Origin: Cristatella mucedo
Lineage: Eukaryota > Bryozoa > Phylactolaemata > Cristatellidae
DNA: 64,000 nucleotides
Direction of reading: 5' to 3'
Assembly: GCA_009760855.2 (NCBI GenBank)
Contig: WPIO01000089.1
Location: 857,501 to 921,500, forward strand
Shown here: positions 59,225 through 64,000 of the stretch, piece after piece
Layout: every line of letters begins with the position of its first letter
Numbering within the stretch: position 1 is the stretch's first letter
Position numbers and translations under genes: made by a program
The notes under the pieces: model-generated
Told to the model about the DNA's origin: nothing
What the model saw: the letters and a program-made list of their open reading frames with translations, nothing else
Databases searched by the model: none

Positions 59225-60305
59225 ACTTACGCTAAGCAGGTCTTGCTTTGAGTAGCATTCACGAACACCCAAAGGATCACATACTGGGTTGCTCTTGAGG
59301 CTAACTTAGCATACACTGAGCCCGGGGCTCGAGTGCAAATACAAAAGTTCACGAATGACAGTGCTCACATTGACAAGTCTGCTTGCAACTGCACACAAGC
59401 AGACATATAGCGATAGTAAAGGCATAAATTTATTTAAACGCGCACATACCTAAGAATGCACGGTATGCGTCTGATCATGGTTTCGTATGTCCATCTTTAT
59501 TTTTATACAAATATGTACAAACTTACACATAAATAAGGACACATTAGCACAATGATATGAACACACAAGAGGAAATGTTCCACGTCTCCAGTGACAGGTA
59601 CACGAGCTATAGCCTAAAATTCGTAGGCAACTTGCTGTTCTCGAGGATCAGTATGAATCTCAAATGGAAAACGACTCCCAAATTAACAATGGCAATGGCA
59701 GCTAGCTAAATGAACTGCCCTGCTGCACCGTAGCCCATCGCCAATACCGGCATTCTTACACCAATAAAAGGTCACAGTGACTAAAAAAATAAAATCAATC
59801 AATCAATAAATAAGTAATATCAATAAAAGGTCACAGAGTGACTGAAGCAGCGAAATCTCAGCAAATCTCTATCACATTCCAAATTTGTGAACCCTAGCTC
59901 GCACCATCGCCGGCACCGAACGCCCTGTTCTTCCAGAGCCAAAAATCGTATGGATTGACACGCGTAAGTACACAAGTAAGCCTCGCGGCGGTGACGACGA
60001 AGGAGGTAGCTTCGGGCAGCATCAACCAATTCGTGTCCTCAAGAAGTGTCATTTTTTTCGGCCGGCGTCGCCACTGCCCTCAGGCGGTAGCTTTGTTACT
60101 GTCGACGAAGGCAATTTAACGTGCATGGCAGCCATCTGCCCAACTGCCCATCCCATGACTCAAGGCCAGGCGGTTGCTCTAAAGATTTATCCAGCTGTGT
60201 GCCACGCCCACAACCGGCCAGGCCACGCAGACGGGCTTCCGACTTGATTTTTTCCAGCTCGGAGCACCCTGCTGCCCAGCAATATCTTTGCTAAATGCTA
60301 TATAA
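59225..60305. other. AT-rich intergenic sequence
   Basis: A near-duplicate phrase (CAATAAAAGGTCACAG) occurs at 59762 and 59821. Nothing else recognisable. Confidence 0.4.
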
Positions 60306-60309
60306 TAAC

Positions 60310-60690
60310 CATATTAATAAATTTGATGAACCACCCTCAGAGAACTCAATCTCTTTATAGGCGCTTTATATTTGCTGCAAAGGAAGCACGATCGAATGCT
60401 TAGCGGTAGCACCCTCAATAAGCAACAACCATAACGTGGTTAGGGTTGACATGCACCGGGTCAGCATGCAAATGTGGTTAGTTGTAGCATGCACAGTGTC
60501 AGCACGCATAAGCACATTAATGACGAATCACAGGGACCCACTAAATGCTGTGATAAATGTATGCGTTTTTAGTTTCTTTCTAAATGTGGTCAAGTCAGGG
60601 GATGTCGTGATGCAAGTCGAACGTGATTTCCAGACTTTAGGAGCATATGAACTAAAGGCAACGTCTTCAAAGAATATGCTCACGAGCGAA
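60310..60690 (-). mobile_element. L2-A LINE 3' end
   Basis: Reverse 3' UTR plus the last codons up to the region encoding the YAPK-type block. The usual (TAA)n tail is reduced to ATATTAATAAATTTGAT. Confidence 0.78.
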
Positions 60691-60871
60691 CACGCATTGC
60701 GAACTCGGTAAACAAAAACTCTCGCGGTCGGCCGCTACTAGAGCTCTACGATAGAGGCAGAAAGCCTAAGCGCGGCTATCTATCTTGTCGCAGCACGTAC
60801 TACTTTGAAAAACATCGGTCCGCCTAGTCAAAGATTATTTCGGTAGGCTATTATTTCAAGCTTTGTCCGAT

Positions 60872-60904
60872 CTTAATTCGCGAGTAGAAGTTTCGCGAAT
60901 TAAG
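60872..60904. repeat. 12-bp perfect inverted repeat
   Basis: CTTAATTCGCGA and TCGCGAATTAAG flank a 9-nt loop. Confidence 0.9.
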
Positions 60905-61398
60905 CTGCGGTTGGACTTTTTTCAATCGGGTTAGTTTGCTCTACAGCTCTATGGCTCTGACGCGTGTTTTACTGGCTTGCGCCCTCTCTAAATCGGGAAG
61001 GTAAAAGAGGCATTTTTACGTGACATCTTTCGCGGCCTATCCCTCCCCCGTTCGACGCTTCGCTTGCGTTTCTGCGGGGGCACGGACTCGGCAGGAGCAG
61101 CGAACGAAAGCCGAAGTGGACGACGAATCGGATGTCGTTGCCTCGTTTCCACTTTGTTTTGCTACGGCGACGGTGGCTGTTTCCGGCTGCCCGTTTCACT
61201 TCCGCCGTAGCCCATGGCCGCTGCCGCGCCGGAGTGAGCCACTGCTCGGCCACATTGGTGGCTGGCAGTCTTCCCGCTTCAGCGCTCGGAAGTAGTCTGC
61301 GACGAAGTCTCGTCCGCTGTCGTTTGCAGCCGCCACCGTCTCAGCCCGACACGACCGTCGCAACGCGGCCGTCTGGGCGAGTGCCGCGAAGCTTCGCG

Positions 61399-61457
61399 AT
61401 GCACCTTCTACAGCGGACGGGCGTCCGCAGTTGCCGCCTGACCGCGCAGCTGCTCAG
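61399..61457 (+). CDS. Possible leader exon of the DNAJC4-like gene
   Basis: ATG followed by 19 codons rich in Arg, Leu, Gln and Thr with no acidic residues (MHLLQRTGVRSCRLTAQLL), resembling a mitochondrial presequence, and then a donor CTCAG|GTAGAT in phase 2. It could splice into the J-domain exon at GTGAGCAG near 61924. That acceptor lacks a good pyrimidine tract, so this is tentative. Confidence 0.3.
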
Positions 61458-61534
61458 GTAGATATTGCCATCGGCCGGAGCTCCGAAGGATGATCGTGCG
61501 ACCGCGTTCTCTTTCGGTGCTTACCTAGTCTGCT

Positions 61535-61557
61535 CTCTCTCTCTCTCTCTCTCTCTG
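61535..61557. repeat. (TC)n microsatellite
   Basis: Eleven TC units in the DNAJC4-like 5' region. Confidence 0.9.
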
Positions 61558-61909
61558 TGTCGTCAGCTCCGCGGCGCGCCGATCAGCAAGCTGCGTGCTG
61601 CGGGCGTCGAAAAGCCGCTGGCGCGGTTCGCCTCGCTCTGCTCCTTTTTTATCTATAATTTTCTCCTTGTCATCGAATCACTCCGCAGAAAAACAATCGT
61701 CGCGCTGCAGAATATCTCGACGAGTGCTGCGATAGACGTGGTCGGGCGCTCTTAGACGGGAACTCGCCGGAACGCCTCACTCTTTCTCGACTGTTCTCGA
61801 CTCGCTCGCTCCCTGCGCGTCAATTGTGCAAGTTTCTCGCGCTGCGGTCGGAAGCGTTGGCTGCTGCGCTCGGCCGGTGGTCAGCGGCGGCAGCCGCCGT
61901 GACGCGCGT

Positions 61910-62047
61910 ATGGCCGCTGTGAGCAGATGGAGGCACGCTGGGAGCAGCAAGTCGGCTGCCGGCGGCTCTCACTACGAAGTACTCGGCGTTGAGCACGACG
62001 CCTCGGCCGAGGTAATCAAGAGAGCATTCATCGACATGTCAAAACGG
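61910..62047 (+). CDS. dnajc4: DNAJC4-like J-domain first half exon
   Basis: Forty-six codons from the ATG at 61910 to the donor AAACGG|GTAGGT (phase 0). Helices I and II of the J domain are visible. A possible upstream leader exon at 61399-61457 could replace this start by splicing into GTGAGCAG at about 61924. Confidence 0.78.
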
Positions 62048-62413
62048 GTAGGTCACTTGGAGCGTGGCTTTAAGCCTTAGCGAGGCAGGCAGGACAGGCG
62101 TGTCTGACTCTGGCAGCCTCGAGGAGGGGCGGCTGTTCGGGAGACGGCTGTCAGTGGACCTCCTCCGGCAAAAGCACGCGACAAGCCGTCGCGCTGCTGG
62201 CCGTTGACAGTTGCATCCGGACCACAACCCGTCGCGGCCTGACCTTCACAGACGATTCGTTATCGCAGCCGAGGCCTACCACGTGCTCAGCCGCCCAGCG
62301 CTGCGCCGACAGTACGACGACACGCTCAGTGGGAGAAGCGAAGCCGTTCGTGACGCTGACCGCGGCACGTATAGTGGGCGAGGCAGTCGCCCGGCCACTC
62401 GGCCGCCGAGCAG
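61910..62413 (+). CDS. dnajc4: DNAJC4-like J-domain protein, 5' exons (continues rightward)
   Basis: A J-domain co-chaperone that stimulates Hsp70 ATPase. DNAJC4 relatives have an N-terminal J domain and a C-terminal membrane span. Exon 61910-62047 (46 codons) encodes HYEVLGVEHDASAEVIKRAF and IDMSKR with the donor CGG|GTAGGT. Exon 62211-62413 (acceptor GTTGACAG) begins LHPDHNPSRPDLHRRF, then AEAYHVLSRPALRRQYDD. The HPD tripeptide is intact across the junction. The phrase MSK-R-LHPD-x-(D/N)P fits DNAJC4 better than generic DnaJ. The exon is taken to end at GAGCAG|GTACGG; without that splice the frame runs to 62627 through a hydrophobic stretch. No convincing further exon was found before the right edge. 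Confidence 0.8.
62211..62413 (+). CDS. dnajc4: DNAJC4-like J-domain second half exon
   Basis: The exon opens LHPD, the Hsp70-contacting loop, continues through helix III (RFVIAAEAYHVLS) and helix IV (RRQYDD), then an Arg/Ser/Gly-rich linker. The intron before it is only 163 bp. Confidence 0.82.
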
Positions 62414-63780
62414 GTACGGACTCGGTCGCTGCCGCGGCTCCTGCCAGCTCCTGCTTGTCTGCCTGCCGCGTGCAGGACTGATGCTGCTACTGCTGCTGCC
62501 GCTGCCGCCGCAAGGCTGCGGATCGCTCGCCGATGACGTTGGTGGAGACGTGGGTGGCAGCTTTCGAATGGAATCGCCTGTGCTGCAGCAGCAGCTGCGC
62601 TCTCTCACTTGCGCGCCACGTCATTAGCCGGGCGATATCTCGCACCGGACTGCGACTGCGAAAGATGCAAATTGTCATTTGCATCGGTAGAAATTCCCGG
62701 CTCGTTAGCCGACTGGCCGTGGTGGTTCATATGGCAATGCAAAACGCATAGTTCCAAGTGTAGCAGTTGTGTCTTGTCAAGCTGTGCCTTGTCAAGCTGT
62801 GTCTTGTCGAGTGTGAAGTATCTTGTCTCCAGCAATGTCTTGTCGAGCAGCAGCCGACCTGTGGTTGCCTAGTTAAGTAATTGCCCCTTTGCAAAGTCTT
62901 CCTGAATCACTCGGAGAGTGCAGCTCTCGGTTTGCTTAGTTTTTGCTCTTTTATGTAGCTGCACAATCGTTAAGCAAGGGGACGTAGCTTCAGCAGTATT
63001 GCAATTCGACAGGGCGAACGGTGCATGCAGGAGAAGCGGCACAAGCATAGCTTTGGCGATCCTATTTAGTGCCCCTCGAGAATAATTGAGCAGTCTTGCA
63101 GTGCGAGGGAGTACGTGTTCATTCCACTGCTGGTGGGTTTTTAATGGGATGGGTCAAGCTTTCTACAAGTCGTCTAGTAACAGAGGGGGCCGATTTCGTC
63201 TGCTGCGCCGTGCTGGCTGCAACAGCAGCAGCAGTAGCAATCATAAGCAGGGAAGCAGGGGTGGCCATAGTTTTTATTATGGTACTAGTTAATTTTGCAA
63301 TTTCAAAACGACTTGCTCAAGTCTCTTACTGAGCTAGCCAGATGCTGCTTTCCTGATCAAGTTGGTTGATTCAGCAAGCCCTCCGTACTGCTTTGATTAT
63401 TCGTGAAACGCGCAGCCGTCTTGAAGTAATGCAGAGAGTAGCAGATCCAACAGTCCATACACTGTATACATGGCTGCATAAGATTGTGAGTATCAATCAC
63501 CCCACTTGCTGGTGCGCAAAGAAAAGTTTTTAAGAATTCGTGCAGCAGGACTGGAGCTCACGACCTTCGATAGGGTAATACAATTTGCAATACTTTACTG
63601 CCACCGGCTAGGATTTGTTGCTTTGTGTCTTTCCTATTTTCAGTTACTTGTACCGAAGTTTAGCAAAATCCTACACTGTAAGCAGTTGCGCTGCTGTTTC
63701 CTTTTATCTCACATGTAGTAGCAAGCTTACAGGTTCCTTAGCACGATGCAAGCAGTGTGCACTATTGCGATGCCTTTTAA
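62414..63780. other. Probable DNAJC4-like intron sequence
   Basis: A hydrophobic frame at 63177-63290 could suggest a membrane-span exon, but splice sites and family motifs are not convincing. A short CTTGTCAAGCTGTG-type direct repeat lies at 62770-62830. Confidence 0.35.
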
Positions 63781-63782
63781 GC

Positions 63783-63955
63783 TGATGGCACACTAGGTAA
63801 GGCGGCTGCTTTTCACGACCTCGGTCCCGAGGTCCTGGGTTCGAACCTATAACGCAGTGGGCGATCCTATATCGCCGCTGCAAGCGGTGGTGATAGCCGT
63901 CAGGGCTCTTCTGTCGCTATACAAAAGAGGCTGTTGAATCAGCTAGTATTTAATT
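63783..63955 (+). mobile_element. SINE-1 copy
   Basis: GATGGCACACTAGGTAAGGC head, B box GGGTTCGAACCT and end GGCTGTTGAATCAGCTAG. The best-preserved promoter boxes of the family in this window. Confidence 0.82.
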
Positions 63956-64000
63956 TTTCAAATTTAATGTAACCTGGCAGCTAACTGTTGTTTCTCGAAA

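Larger units (their letters stand above)
60960..61900 (+). promoter_or_regulatory. CpG-rich 5' region of the DNAJC4-like gene
   Basis: After the L2-A remnant near 60.7 kb the sequence becomes CpG-dense up to about 62.6 kb, with a (TC)n tract at 61535-61557. Its place immediately upstream of the J-domain exon suggests promoter and 5' UTR. No TATA box was recognised. Confidence 0.4.

Noticed and set aside
62414-62627. Read-through C-terminus of the DNAJC4-like protein with a hydrophobic stretch
   Set aside because: Not fully excluded, but a good donor (CAG|GTACGG) precedes it and the family's conserved region after the membrane span is absent.

Overview
This is genomic DNA from an animal, most likely an invertebrate bilaterian. 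The evidence is a T-box developmental regulator, genes split into many short exons by GT-AG introns, non-LTR retrotransposons of the L2/CR1 type, tRNA-derived SINEs, a Tc1/mariner relic and very abundant microsatellites. I cannot name the phylum from the sequence. No prokaryotic, organellar or viral genes were seen. Almost every long open frame is a by-product of GC richness or of repeats, because real exons here are 18 to about 275 bp long. I therefore reconstructed genes from conserved peptides, splice sites and matching intron phases.

Four protein genes can be supported. (1) A Tbx20/H15/midline-type T-box gene on the minus strand (12809 down to 1512, continuing past the left edge), with a first exon carrying an eh1 Groucho-binding motif, a CCAAT/TATA-type promoter and three T-box exons. 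(2) A CCDC167-like small tail-anchored coiled-coil protein on the minus strand (31714 to 25592), with one exon not located. (3) A nearly complete kynurenine formamidase gene (AFMID) on the minus strand (49574 to 43253). Nine exons join in phase and carry the HGGYW motif and the Ser-Asp-His triad; only the first coding exon is missing. (4) The 5' part of a DNAJC4-like J-domain gene on the plus strand (61910 onward), running toward the right edge.

Layout: 1-17.3 kb is GC- and CpG-rich, holds the T-box locus, and is full of (GA)n, (TA)n, CAG and GGC repeats and perfect palindromes. From about 17.3 to 60.7 kb the sequence is repeat-dominated. It holds at least fifteen copies or fragments of one L2-like LINE (L2-A), a second divergent LINE (LINE-B), two tRNA-derived SINE families, a Tc1 relic, a 39-bp minisatellite and a 15-bp GGC-rich minisatellite, with the CCDC167-like and AFMID genes embedded. 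A second CpG-rich stretch at about 61-62.6 kb carries the DNAJC4-like gene.

The four genes have unrelated roles (transcription, membrane protein of unclear role, tryptophan catabolism, chaperone cofactor), so this is ordinary animal gene neighbourhood and not an operon or cluster. The most interesting material is repeat biology. A SINE has a tail matching the L2-A LINE, and its head has been amplified into a minisatellite. A palindromic repeat family and a (TA)n-linked repeat family are unrecognised. A long hairpin lies inside a T-box intron, and a (TC)n microsatellite serves as the polypyrimidine tract of a T-box exon.
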